From MWH-TA3 sp044353905 (GTDB taxonomy: Bacteria > Actinomycetota > Actinomycetes > Actinomycetales > Microbacteriaceae): a stretch of 27,307 nucleotides of DNA. Positions 1-7,848 of this stretch are shown one piece after another. The notes below the pieces were generated by a model. The model had not been told where the DNA came from. It made no database searches and saw only the letters and a list, made by a program, of their open reading frames with translations. The number at the start of each line of letters is the position of its first letter. Within the stretch, counting starts at the first letter, position 1. The position numbers and the translations under genes are program-made. The stretch covers positions 1 through 27,307 of the forward strand of contig JBILBA010000016.1 of the NCBI GenBank assembly GCA_044353905.1. The letters run 5' to 3'.

Positions 1-723
1 GATTCGGCTATAAAACACGTTCTTGCGAGTGTTGCGATACACAGCGCCCTTCGCCGAGCGGTAAGCGTCGACCGAGCCGTGCCAATCAAGATGGTCCTCG
101 GCAATGTTGAGACACGCGCTCGCGACGGGCCTCACCGCGCCTTCTCCGACGGAGGGCAACCAGTGCAGTTGAAAGCTCGAGATTTCGACAACGAGGAAAT
201 CGAACCCGGTTGGATCTCGCACGGCATCCAACACGGGAACCCCGATGTTGCCGACCGCGGCCGCGCGGAAGCCCGCGGTGGTCAAAAAGTGAGTCGTGAG
301 TTGCGTCGTGGTCGTCTTACCGTTGGTTCCCGTGATGAGGATCCACTCAGCGGTGAGCACCTTGTCACGGACCCGCCACGCGAGTTCGATGTCGCTCCAG
401 ATCTGGATGGACTCGGTGTTAGCCCACGCGACAATGGGGTGCTTCGGAGGAACGCCAGGACTAACGACAATGAGGTCCGGCGCGAACGCCGCCGCGCGTC
501 TGACCATCTCGGACTCGTCTGCCGTGATCGCATACTCGACCCCGATGACATCGAGAATCGCGACGTGCTTCTCGGACGCCTCGGCTGTGACGACGAAGGC
601 CTCACAACCGAGTTCCCACAGCGTGTCTGCGACGGAAAAACCGGTTACGCCCAGTCCTACCACGAGGACCTTGACGCCCTTCCAATCAGCGTTCCAACTC
701 GTCAGGCCGGAGAGGCGTGACAT
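1..723 (-). CDS. murD: MurD, UDP-N-acetylmuramoylalanine--D-glutamate ligase (partial, C-terminus outside window)
   Basis: Cytoplasmic peptidoglycan-precursor ligase that adds D-Glu to UDP-MurNAc-L-Ala. The minus-strand frame is open from 723 to the window edge and gives 241 residues of a protein normally about 450 to 500 long. It begins MSRLSGLTSWN, followed by a Rossmann-like UDP-binding segment (VLVVGLGVTG, about residues 19-28). The Mur-ligase ATP loop reads GTNGKTTTT, and the central domain has VVEISSFQL and NIAEDHLDWHG, the MurD form of these motifs. The ATG at 723 overlaps the mraY stop codon by one base (TAATG), so translation is coupled to mraY. Only the N-terminal and part of the central domain are visible. 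The identity is firm, but completeness cannot be judged. Confidence 0.95.
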   Translation of the reverse strand, partial: MSRLSGLTSWNADWKGVKVLVVGLGVTGFSVADTLWELGCEAFVVTAEASEKHVAILDVIGVEYAITADESEMVRRAAAFAPDLIVVSPGVPPKHPIVAWANTESIQIWSDIELAWRVRDKVLTAEWILITGTNGKTTTTQLTTHFLTTAGFRAAAVGNIGVPVLDAVRDPTGFDFLVVEISSFQLHWLPSVGEGAVRPVASACLNIAEDHLDWHGSVDAYRSAKGAVYRNTRKNVFYSRI

Positions 724-1820
724 TACTGGCTCGCCCATTCGAGATAGAACAAACCGACACCCAGTCCGACACCCAGCGCGGCGATAAGCCAAAAACGAAC
801 GACGACGGTGATCTCAGCCCAGCCCTTCAATTCGAAGTGGTGATGGAGGGGACTCATGAGAAAGATGCGTTTCCCCTTTGTCGCCTTGAAGTACGCACGT
901 TGAATGATGACGGAGCCCGCGACGATAACAAAGAGTGATCCGATGAGAATGATGAGAAGTTCGGTTCGGGTCAGGATGGCGAGTGCGGCAAGCGCACCCC
1001 CGAGCCCAAGGGACCCGGTGTCACCCATAAAGATTTGTGCGGGTGTCGTGTTCCACCAGAGGAACCCCACCGTGCTGGCGGCAATCGCGGCAGCGATCGC
1101 GACTAAATCGAGGGAGTCACGTGCTTCGTAACACTTGTAGGCGACTTCAGGATCCAGCGCCGAACTGAAACACGATTGGTTGAATTGCCAAAAGCCGATG
1201 ATGACGTAGGACGTGATGGCCAGAATCGCACTCCCCGAGGCCAAACCGTCGAGACCATCGGCGACATTCACGCCGTTGGCGGTGGAAATGACGATGAGGT
1301 TCGTCCACAGCACGTAAAGAATGACCCCGATGATTCCGCCAAAGACGGCAAAGTCGAGCCACGGGATGTCCCTCACCGCACTGATTGCCATCGAGGCGGG
1401 AGTGATGCCGTTCTCGTCAGGGAAACTGATGGCGAGAAGAGCGAACACCGTGGCGACGAGTGCCTGTCCGAAAACTTTCGCCCAACCCCCGAGACCCAGA
1501 CTGCGCTGCTTTCGTGTCTTGGTGAAATCGTCGATGAACCCGACGATCCCCATCCCCACCATCATCAAAATCACGAGCAGTCCGCTCAGCGTCGGCGCGT
1601 CCTGTTCGACAAGGTGCCCGAGTGCGTAACCGACGACCGCACCCAGAATGATGACAATTCCGCCCATCGTGGGCGTACCGCGTTTGGTGTGGTGGCTTTG
1701 AGGTCCGTCATCACGAATGAATTGGCCCCAGCCGAGACGTTCGAACAGTCGAATGAACGCTGGAGTCATGAACAGCGAGAATGCGAGGGCGAAACTGGCG
1801 CCAAAGAGCACTGACCTCAT
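723..1820 (-). CDS. mraY: MraY, phospho-N-acetylmuramoyl-pentapeptide transferase
   Basis: Integral membrane enzyme that transfers phospho-MurNAc-pentapeptide from UDP to undecaprenyl phosphate, forming lipid I. The 365-residue product has the family's usual length and about ten hydrophobic segments. Visible signatures are the magnesium-binding DDFTK, NVADGLDGLA, FMGDTGSLGLG and the C-terminal HHHFELKGWAE loop. The ATG at 1820 overlaps the stop of the upstream MurF-derived ORF in an ATGA arrangement, and its own stop overlaps murD. It is therefore an internal member of a coupled cell-wall operon. Nothing in the catalytic motifs looks degraded, so lipid I synthesis from this locus should be intact. 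Confidence 0.97.
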   Translation of the reverse strand: MRSVLFGASFALAFSLFMTPAFIRLFERLGWGQFIRDDGPQSHHTKRGTPTMGGIVIILGAVVGYALGHLVEQDAPTLSGLLVILMMVGMGIVGFIDDFTKTRKQRSLGLGGWAKVFGQALVATVFALLAISFPDENGITPASMAISAVRDIPWLDFAVFGGIIGVILYVLWTNLIVISTANGVNVADGLDGLASGSAILAITSYVIIGFWQFNQSCFSSALDPEVAYKCYEARDSLDLVAIAAAIAASTVGFLWWNTTPAQIFMGDTGSLGLGGALAALAILTRTELLIILIGSLFVIVAGSVIIQRAYFKATKGKRIFLMSPLHHHFELKGWAEITVVVRFWLIAALGVGLGVGLFYLEWASQ

Positions 1821-2251
1821 GGTCGGTCCTCCCTTAGTCGTTCCGCAACGTCGCCCAGATCTGCATCCACTCCGCCGGTGACCAAAATCGCCACCCGAGG
1901 ACCCCGCAGATTCACAACTTCATCGTAGGCGTGCTCGACGCCGAAAACGGGGATTGACTCTCCGCCCCACGAACCTTCTTGCTCGGCGGTCTGATGCATC
2001 CTTCTGGCACCCTCCCCCACCACAATCAGGTGGTGCACGTTGAGACGGACGCTCATGATCCCGAGGATGTCCAGTTGTTCCCCGACGTCATCGCCCTCGA
2101 TCAGGCCCGCCACATGAACCGTGTCATAACCATCGACTCGGATTTCCGCGAGTTTTCGCTGTGCGGCGCGAACCCCCTCGAAGGTGGTTTCGGTGTGGGC
2201 GTCGAGTAAGAGCGTTCCATCCGAGAGTTCGGACGTAATCACTATGACCAT
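1817..2251 (-). CDS. murF: Orphan MurF C-terminal domain protein (truncated murF)
   Basis: The 144-residue product aligns by eye only with the C-terminal domain of MurF. It has a strand-turn-strand opening (ITSELSDGTLLLDAHTETT, residues 5-23) where MurF usually carries DAYNANP. Then come a helix, VHVAGLIEGDD in place of the usual LGDMxELG, LIVVGEGAR (75-83), a WGGE segment, and a C-terminal ILVTGG where MurF usually has a Lys-x-Ser/Arg motif. The N-terminal UDP-binding and central ATP-binding domains (about 300 residues) are missing, and there is no room for them because the gene overlaps murE by 10 bases. It sits exactly where murF normally lies and overlaps mraY by ATGA. The reading frame is clean, so it is probably translated, but it cannot be a ligase by itself. 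Either a complete murF lies elsewhere, or this is a retained remnant or accessory domain. Confidence 0.72.
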   Translation of the reverse strand: MVIVITSELSDGTLLLDAHTETTFEGVRAAQRKLAEIRVDGYDTVHVAGLIEGDDVGEQLDILGIMSVRLNVHHLIVVGEGARRMHQTAEQEGSWGGESIPVFGVEHAYDEVVNLRGPRVAILVTGGVDADLGDVAERLREDRP

Positions 2252-3786
2252 CCGGCTTCGGTCAACGCAGACCGTGCAAGTTCGCGGGCAGAATAACGCG
2301 TCCGCTCACCTCGAATGTCGCGATAATCCTGGTGCCCTGGTCCCGCCCAGAGAATCGAGTCCCCTTCGCGAGCGAGCGACACCGCGCGCCGAATTGCGTT
2401 CTCGGGCGGTGATTCTTCGAAAATCTCTGGACCATTGGCAACCGACCGAGCGGCCACAAGTAGTTGCTCACGAATCGACGCAGGGTCCTCAAATCGAGGG
2501 TGATGGTCGGTGATGACGAGAATGTCACACCCTTCCGCCGCGACTCGTGCCATGTCGAATCTCTTGGACGCGTCGCGGTCACCGTCCGCACCGAAAACCA
2601 TGATGGTTCGTCCCGGGGTGAATCGCCGCACCGCCGCCAGCGTGTGCTCAAACGCGTCGGGTGAGTGCCCGAAATCAACATAAACGTTGGGTCCGTGGTC
2701 GCCCGAAACCTTTTCCGTTCGCCCAGGTAAATAGGCCTGAATCCCGCCATCGCGTTCGAGTGCCGCTGCGATTGCGTCGGGTTCGTACCCCGCTTCGATC
2801 AGCATGACCAGCGCAAGACCCGCATTGGCGGCCATGTGGCGGCCGATCACCGGTTCACGAGTCGAGATCGACACTCCGTCCACCGAGGTCAAGGTGAACG
2901 CTGTGAAAGCCGGATCGTCCTCGGTCACCTCGACCTGCCAGTAAGCGGAGGGGTCACCCGTCGATGAAATCGTCGTGACAGGAATGTGTGATTCGTCAAC
3001 GATTCGCTGACCCCAGACCGTATCGAGCGACACAACACCGCGGCGGCCGACGTCAGGTCGAAAAAGCGCACGTTTGGCACGAAAGTACTCGTCCATGTCC
3101 GAATAATCATCGAGGTGATCGTGGGACAGATTCGTGAAACCGACCACGTCAAAGGTGATTCCCGAAACGCGGTTGTGAGTCAATGCCTGTGCCGAGACTT
3201 CGATAACCACCGCGCGAACCGCGGCTTCTTTCATTCGGGCAATGAGGGCGTGCAGTTCACTTGCCTCTGGTGTCGTGAGACGCGAGACGTATCTTTCCCC
3301 AGCAATATGCCGTTCCGCCGTTGTCGACAGGCCGGTCGTGATTCCCAACTGTCGCAGAATCCCTTCGAGTAAATATGCAGTGGAGGTTTTGCCGTTTGTA
3401 CCCGTGATTCCGAAGTATTGTGGCGCGTCGTCGTCGGTTCGATAAACCCACCGCGCAATCTCACCGAGGCTCGCGCGGGGCGACTCAACAATGACGATGG
3501 GCAATCCGCACTCTGCTGCAATTGCGGCACCTTCGTCGTCCGTGATGATCGCGACCGCTCCGTTCGTTCTCGCGTCTGCGGCGAACTCTGCTCCGTGCCG
3601 ATTAGCGCCACGGACGGCGACAAACATGTCTCCGGGCTTTACTTCCCTGGTCATCACGGTCAACCCGGAAACTTCAACACCACGCACGTGTCCAATCGAG
3701 CGAAGTCCTAGCTCAGATACCAAAAGGTCGAGAGAGCGCGGGCTAGCGTGTTCCGGTCGAATCACGGGTGGGAGGTTTCCGGTCAC
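2242..3786 (-). CDS. murE: MurE, UDP-MurNAc-tripeptide synthetase (third-residue ligase) with non-canonical specificity motifs
   Basis: ATP-dependent ligase adding the third stem-peptide residue. The open frame extends upstream to 4104 inside ftsI, but the GTG at 3786 is the likely start: an AAGGA lies about 9 bases before it, it follows the ftsI stop by 13 bases, and the product is then a normal 514 residues. Domains in order are an N-terminal UDP-binding domain (about 30-120), a central domain with GITGTNGKTST (126-136) and the carbamylation-lysine region FRAKRALF (235-242), and a C-terminal domain. Conserved motifs are altered: EVSSHAL is EVSAQAL (196-202), the DNPR box is DHHPR (427-431), and GKGHE is GPGHQ (482-486). 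These are substrate-side positions, so the added residue may not be meso-DAP; Microbacteriaceae are known for B-type peptidoglycan. The fold and other motifs look functional. Confidence 0.93.
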   Translation of the reverse strand: MTGNLPPVIRPEHASPRSLDLLVSELGLRSIGHVRGVEVSGLTVMTREVKPGDMFVAVRGANRHGAEFAADARTNGAVAIITDDEGAAIAAECGLPIVIVESPRASLGEIARWVYRTDDDAPQYFGITGTNGKTSTAYLLEGILRQLGITTGLSTTAERHIAGERYVSRLTTPEASELHALIARMKEAAVRAVVIEVSAQALTHNRVSGITFDVVGFTNLSHDHLDDYSDMDEYFRAKRALFRPDVGRRGVVSLDTVWGQRIVDESHIPVTTISSTGDPSAYWQVEVTEDDPAFTAFTLTSVDGVSISTREPVIGRHMAANAGLALVMLIEAGYEPDAIAAALERDGGIQAYLPGRTEKVSGDHGPNVYVDFGHSPDAFEHTLAAVRRFTPGRTIMVFGADGDRDASKRFDMARVAAEGCDILVITDHHPRFEDPASIREQLLVAARSVANGPEIFEESPPENAIRRAVSLAREGDSILWAGPGHQDYRDIRGERTRYSARELARSALTEAGWS

Positions 3787-3799
3787 GCGTCGATTTCCT

Positions 3800-5542
3800 T
3801 CACCATTCGATTGAAAGCTTTTCTGCTTTCCCGCTAGACGGCGGGACCCGATAATACTTGAGCGTCTGTCCCATGAGTTTAGCGAACGAGGTGGCTGCCT
3901 CGCGGGAAGTTCGACCGGTCTTCGGCATTCCGAAGGTGACGACGATTGCAAACTTGGGGTTCTCGGCCGGAGCGACACCAGCGACCGAAATGATTCGGTC
4001 ATCCGTGTAGACGCCCTGGCGGGCGACCTCTGCAGTACCTGACTTGAGTGCCACCCGATATCCGGGTACTCCGACCAGCGTTCGCAGGAAGCCCACCTTC
4101 GCAACAGTTTCCATCATCGAAACGGTTTGCTGCGCGGCTTCCGCCGACACAACCTGGACTCCTTCAGTTTGCGGCTGGTCTGTCACAGTGCCGTCCTCTC
4201 GTGAACAGCCGGAAACGAGAGTCAATGGTTGGCGTATCCCGTTGTTTCCGAGCGTTTGGTAAATGCTTGCGATTTGTGCGCTCGTCGTGGTTATTCCCTG
4301 ACCGAAGATTTCCGTGTGTTTTGTGACATTGTCAACGATGTCGGCGGCTGGAATGTAGCCCGCGTCTTCACCAAGAAAGTTGACCGCGGTTTTCTGACCG
4401 AAACCGAACGAGTTCAACACGTCGAATCGCGCCTGCTTGTCGAGGCTGTCGGCCATCACATTCATCCCAATGTTCGAGGAGTTGACAAGAATTCCGGTCG
4501 TTGTCCAGCGCTCGGTTCCATGAGTGAATGAGTCGACAATAAATTTGCCCCCCGGCAGATCAAACTTTCCAGGAACGGTGAATCGGTCGAGTGGGCTCAA
4601 GAGCCCCTGGTCGATCATCGACGCCATCGTCATTGGCTTCACCACGGATCCGGGTTCATAGGGTGACGAAAAAAGTCGCGCCCCCATGTCATCGACCTTC
4701 GATCCGTCGACATTGTTCGGGTCAACACTCGGCCAGTCGGCGGCTGCCAAAATATGCCCATCCTCCACCCGGACGATCATCGCGGTGGCCCATTCGGCGT
4801 CCAGTTCTTTACCACGATAGGCGATGACCTTCTGCGCAAACCATTGCAAATCGGAATCGATGGTGAGATGAATCGTCCCACCGTCGACGGGTGGGGTTTG
4901 TCCGAGGGTCGAGCCAGGAATTCGAATACCGTCGCGACCCTTCGCATAGGTCAATACTCCATCTGTTGCCGCCAAACACGAATCCTTGGCGAATTCGATG
5001 CCCGCGAGCGCTCCGTCTGTTCCCATGAACCCGACGAGGTTACCGGCGACTGCGCCGCGTGGGTACGTTCGAGTCGGCCGAAGATCGTAATAAACCCACG
5101 GGACCCCAAGAGCCTGGACTTGTCGCAAAACGGTGATAGTCACGCCTTTGGCGAGGTAGGTGAAGTCCGCCGTCGGGTCTTTTGTCACTGCGGTGCGCAG
5201 CTCGGAAACCTCAGAACCCGTCAGTTCGGCTATCTCGGTGAGGGCCTGCTCGACGGTCACGGGTGCATCCTCTCGCACAAAATCGACCACGTACCGGGGG
5301 GACGCGGTGATGTCGTAGCGGTCGACGGTTGACGCGAGAACGACGCCGTTCGCATCAACAACATCGCCGCGAACTCCATAGAGGACTCGGGAAACGGTTC
5401 GATGCGTCTCGGCCTCAGCGTTGAGCGCTTCCGCGTCGACGACCTGAATGATGATCAGTCGTCCGACAAAGAGCGCCGCGACGACGAAAACCGACCCGAG
5501 AAGTAGCCCCACTCGCCGTGAAAAACCTGAGGAACGATGCAT
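3800..5542 (-). CDS. ftsI: FtsI/PBP3, division-specific class B penicillin-binding protein (septal transpeptidase)
   Basis: Septal DD-transpeptidase, anchored in the membrane and acting outside the cell. The 580-residue product has a short basic N-terminus, one transmembrane segment (about 12-34), a PBP dimerisation domain starting at the RGDVVDANG motif (58-66), and a transpeptidase domain. Active-site motifs are all present: SVVK (299-302), SSN (355-357) and KSGT (500-503). No PASTA repeats are present. The ATG at 5542 has a strong GGAGGAG Shine-Dalgarno sequence. It follows the ftsL-type gene by 25 bases and precedes murE by 13 bases, the canonical dcw order. Confidence 0.96.
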   Translation of the reverse strand: MHRSSGFSRRVGLLLGSVFVVAALFVGRLIIIQVVDAEALNAEAETHRTVSRVLYGVRGDVVDANGVVLASTVDRYDITASPRYVVDFVREDAPVTVEQALTEIAELTGSEVSELRTAVTKDPTADFTYLAKGVTITVLRQVQALGVPWVYYDLRPTRTYPRGAVAGNLVGFMGTDGALAGIEFAKDSCLAATDGVLTYAKGRDGIRIPGSTLGQTPPVDGGTIHLTIDSDLQWFAQKVIAYRGKELDAEWATAMIVRVEDGHILAAADWPSVDPNNVDGSKVDDMGARLFSSPYEPGSVVKPMTMASMIDQGLLSPLDRFTVPGKFDLPGGKFIVDSFTHGTERWTTTGILVNSSNIGMNVMADSLDKQARFDVLNSFGFGQKTAVNFLGEDAGYIPAADIVDNVTKHTEIFGQGITTTSAQIASIYQTLGNNGIRQPLTLVSGCSREDGTVTDQPQTEGVQVVSAEAAQQTVSMMETVAKVGFLRTLVGVPGYRVALKSGTAEVARQGVYTDDRIISVAGVAPAENPKFAIVVTFGMPKTGRTSREAATSFAKLMGQTLKYYRVPPSSGKAEKLSIEW

Positions 5543-5567
5543 TCCGTCCGCTCCTCCTCGGTCAGCG

Positions 5568-6185
5568 TTAGTGGGTGTTCGGCGCAGGTATTCCTGACGT
5601 CGACGACACGTTCGTGGACTTCTTCACCGAGTCTGCCCCAACGGTTACTTTCTCTACCGATGCCACGCCACGCGAGGTGGACTTAGGGATGAGAGTCGAA
5701 GCGAGGGCGTTCGCGACGTTCGTGCGGTCGATCGAACCCCCTCCGACCACGTTCGGGTTACCCCAGACCTTCCCGTCGCTGATTCGGAGATACGCAGGAT
5801 TTGAGTTTGAGATCATTCCGAGCCCGTGAGCAACAGTCGAAAGGTGCTGAGGCGAGTTGAGGACGTTGAGTTGTTCCTCGATCATTTGAGCATCGCGCCC
5901 CAGGTTTTGGCTTTCCTTGGCCTTCGCGGCGATGGCATAAGCGTTCGCATCGATTGCCACGGACAGCAGGAGGCGCCCGACGACGAGCAACACAATCGAC
6001 ACCACAATGACGGTGACATTGCGAGCCGTGAAAATTGCCCGAATCTTTGCAGCGGTCGAGATCGCAGGCACGGCACGAACGGGCGAAACGGGCAGCGGGC
6101 GGGGTGTGTGGTGTGGCATCGCCGAGGTCATGGGGCGCCGCGTTGCGTATGGTGCCGTGTAGATCGGGTGTGTCATGGTGCTCAT
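5568..6185 (-). CDS. ftsL: FtsL-type septum protein (single-pass, coiled coil)
   Basis: Small bitopic membrane protein in the position of ftsL between rsmH and ftsI. The 205 residues comprise a Pro/Ala/Arg-rich cytoplasmic tail (1-55), one transmembrane helix (about 57-78), and a helical stretch rich in Ala, Glu and Gln (80-120) consistent with the short FtsL coiled coil. After that comes a segment with NPAYLRISDGKVWG (129-142), and finally a Ser/Thr/Val-rich extracellular tail. FtsL sequences are poorly conserved, so the call rests on topology, size and gene order. It is longer than the roughly 100-residue proteobacterial protein. The ATG overlaps the rsmH stop (ATGA); a second ATG at codon 4 is a possible alternative start. 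Confidence 0.75.
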   Translation of the reverse strand: MSTMTHPIYTAPYATRRPMTSAMPHHTPRPLPVSPVRAVPAISTAAKIRAIFTARNVTVIVVSIVLLVVGRLLLSVAIDANAYAIAAKAKESQNLGRDAQMIEEQLNVLNSPQHLSTVAHGLGMISNSNPAYLRISDGKVWGNPNVVGGGSIDRTNVANALASTLIPKSTSRGVASVEKVTVGADSVKKSTNVSSTSGIPAPNTH

Positions 6186-7132
6186 GCGGCGGTGTCCAAT
6201 CGTTCGATAGCCCGAAATTTGACGGAAGCAGCGCGTGAGTTCCGGGCAGTCTCATCAGCGCTGGCGTTACGTGCTCCGGAGAAAACCAATCGATACCCGG
6301 CGCGAAGAGCGAGCGGAACGACCGGAAGAGAGTGTGGCGCGTTGGAGGTGCTGGCCGCTGCAAACGCGACCTTGACGATGCGATCCTCGAGCGAGTGATA
6401 CGACAAGACCAGAAGGCGTCCTCCGACGGCGAGCGCGGACAGAGCGTTGTCAATGGCACTACGGAGGATGGAAAGCTCACCGTTCACTTCGATGCGCAAC
6501 GCCTGGAACACCCGCTTTGCCGGGTGACCGGCGTTCTTGAGCGCGTAGGGCGTGGCGTCGTTCAAGATGCGCACGAGGTGTTCGCTCCGAAGAATCGGGT
6601 TCACGCGCCGTTCGGCAACGATCGCACGGGCATACCGCGGGGCCAGCTTCTCTTCGCCAAAATCTCGGAAAATTCGGATGAGGTCACCCTCGTCGTAGTC
6701 GCGAAGTATGTCGGCTGCGGTGGATCCGGCCGTTTGGTCCATTCGCATGTCGAGAGGCGCGTCAATTGCGTAAGCAAAGCCACGTTCTGACTCGTCAATC
6801 TGCATCGACGAAATCCCCAGGTCGAGCAGAATGGCGTTCGCCGTTGAGCGCTCGGTGGTCGCAAGAGCGTCAGCGATGTGGTCATACGTCGTGTGAACAC
6901 CGATGAATCGTGATCCGAAGCCGGCCAGTCGTTCGCTCGCGAGTCGAAGGGCAACGGTGTCTCGATCGATGCCGACCACGGTCGCATCGGGAAAACGACT
7001 CAGAATCGCTTCGCTGTGACCTCCGAGTCCGAGTGTTCCGTCGACAACAACGGCGCCGGGGCCGTTCAGGACTGGCTCGAGAACATCGAGGCACTCATCG
7101 AGCAAAACGGGGGTGTGTGTCGGAGTCGTCAT
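6182..7132 (-). CDS. rsmH: RsmH (MraW), 16S rRNA (cytosine-1402-N4) methyltransferase
   Basis: SAM-dependent methyltransferase acting on C1402 of 16S rRNA in the ribosomal P site. The 316-residue length is typical. The protein starts THTPVLLDECLDVL, the family's hallmark N-terminus. It continues with the SAM-binding VDGTLGLGGHSEAIL (about 35-49), GIDRD, LDLGISSMQIDE, a GFAYAIDAPLDMRMDQ motif (about 118-133), and the C-terminal VLSYHSLEDRIVK. It is the second gene of the dcw operon, 91 bases after mraZ, and ends in an ATGA overlap with the ftsL-type gene. The ATG at 7132 has only a weak GGAA ribosome-binding candidate. Nothing is unusual in the catalytic motifs. Confidence 0.96.
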   Translation of the reverse strand: MTTPTHTPVLLDECLDVLEPVLNGPGAVVVDGTLGLGGHSEAILSRFPDATVVGIDRDTVALRLASERLAGFGSRFIGVHTTYDHIADALATTERSTANAILLDLGISSMQIDESERGFAYAIDAPLDMRMDQTAGSTAADILRDYDEGDLIRIFRDFGEEKLAPRYARAIVAERRVNPILRSEHLVRILNDATPYALKNAGHPAKRVFQALRIEVNGELSILRSAIDNALSALAVGGRLLVLSYHSLEDRIVKVAFAAASTSNAPHSLPVVPLALRAGYRLVFSGARNASADETARNSRAASVKFRAIERLDTAA

Positions 7133-7223
7133 TATGTTTCCGGTAATCGCGATGATCTGATTCCCTTCCGCTACCTGCCGTGGGGAAGTACTTCAGGGGC
7201 GGCGGGGAGTCGCATCAGCGCGG

Positions 7224-7655
7224 CTAGAAGAGTCCCGGAATCACCTCCTCCTCGGTGTCGCTGTAGGCCTGTTCTTTCTCGGCGTAATAGGTCGCCCACG
7301 CATCGGCGGCCCAAATCTCTGCGCGACTTCCCACGCCGATCACAACGAGGTCCCGACCAAGTCCGGCGTACTCGCGAAGCTGCCCGGGAATCATGACGCG
7401 GTTTTGTTTGTCGGGGGTCTCGTCGCTTCCGCCCGACAGCAGCAAACGCGAATAGTCGCGTGCGACTTTGCTCGAGATGGGTGCCGACGACGCGGATTCG
7501 AGAAGGGTTTGGAAAGTTGTGCGCGGGAACACGTAGATGCATCGCTCTTGACCGCGCGTAAGAACGATGCCGCCCGCGAGTTCCTCGCGAAACTTGGCAG
7601 GCAGGATGACGCGTCCCTTGTCATCGAGCTTCGGTTCATACGTTCCGAGCAACAT
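7224..7655 (-). CDS. mraZ: MraZ, transcriptional regulator of the dcw cluster
   Basis: AbrB/SpoVT-like DNA-binding protein that binds repeats upstream of its own operon and represses or tunes division genes. The 143-residue product contains the duplicated MraZ fold with both DxxxR signatures: DDKGRVILPAKFREE (11-25) and DKQNRVMIPGQLRE in the second half. The start ATG at 7655 is preceded by GAGGAGG, an optimal ribosome-binding site. It is the first gene of the minus-strand cell-wall operon. Upstream at 7719-7758 lies a four-unit 10-bp repeat matching known MraZ boxes, which supports autoregulation. Confidence 0.97.
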   Translation of the reverse strand: MLLGTYEPKLDDKGRVILPAKFREELAGGIVLTRGQERCIYVFPRTTFQTLLESASSAPISSKVARDYSRLLLSGGSDETPDKQNRVMIPGQLREYAGLGRDLVVIGVGSRAEIWAADAWATYYAEKEQAYSDTEEEVIPGLF

Positions 7656-7718
7656 CCCTGCCTCCTCTCGTCATACCTATTGCGCGATTTTTCGAATTGC
7701 CTTGTTTGTTTCGATTTA

Positions 7719-7758
7719 CTCCACTTTACTCCACTTTACCCCATTTTGCTCCACTTTG
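7719..7758 (-). promoter_or_regulatory. MraZ operator: four tandem 10-bp boxes
   Basis: On the minus strand four consecutive 10-bp units read close to AAAGTGGAGT, the third changed to AAATGGGGT-like, starting 64 bases before the mraZ ATG. Tandem GTGG(A/G)G boxes at 10-bp (one helical turn) spacing upstream of mraZ are the established MraZ target. The units also contain TAAAGT, which fits a TANNNT -10 element, so MraZ binding could directly block the promoter. The repeat is seen directly; the binding is inferred. Confidence 0.85.
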
Positions 7759-7806
7759 GGTAAAAAATTCCCCAATCGTGTCGCGCTTGTGGGAAATCGG
7801 CGCAAC

Positions 7807-7830
7807 AAAAAACCCGGCCGAAGCCGGGTT
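7807..7830 (-). terminator. Rho-independent terminator with UUCG tetraloop after the DUF3040 gene
   Basis: On the minus strand an 8-bp perfect stem, AACCCGGC / GCCGGGTT, closes a TTCG loop and runs into six Ts. The C(UUCG)G tetraloop is an unusually stable cap. It lies 19 bases beyond the DUF3040 stop and isolates that gene from the mraZ promoter region downstream. Confidence 0.9.
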
Positions 7831-7848
7831 TGATGAGAGTGCTAGTTC

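Noticed and set aside
79..720. Plus-strand open frame opposite murD
   Set aside because: The minus-strand frame encodes a clear MurD with ATP loop and domain motifs; the plus-strand product is Arg/Asp-rich shadow sequence with no recognisable domain.
2242..2262. Programmed frameshift fusing MurE to the MurF C-terminal domain
   Set aside because: The 10-base overlap contains no slippery run, and MurE already ends normally; simple translational coupling explains the overlap.
3787..4104. N-terminal extension of MurE by 106 residues
   Set aside because: It overlaps the conserved C-terminal part of FtsI, its sequence is Ser/Arg-rich shadow, and a GTG with an AAGGA site at 3786 gives a normal-length enzyme.
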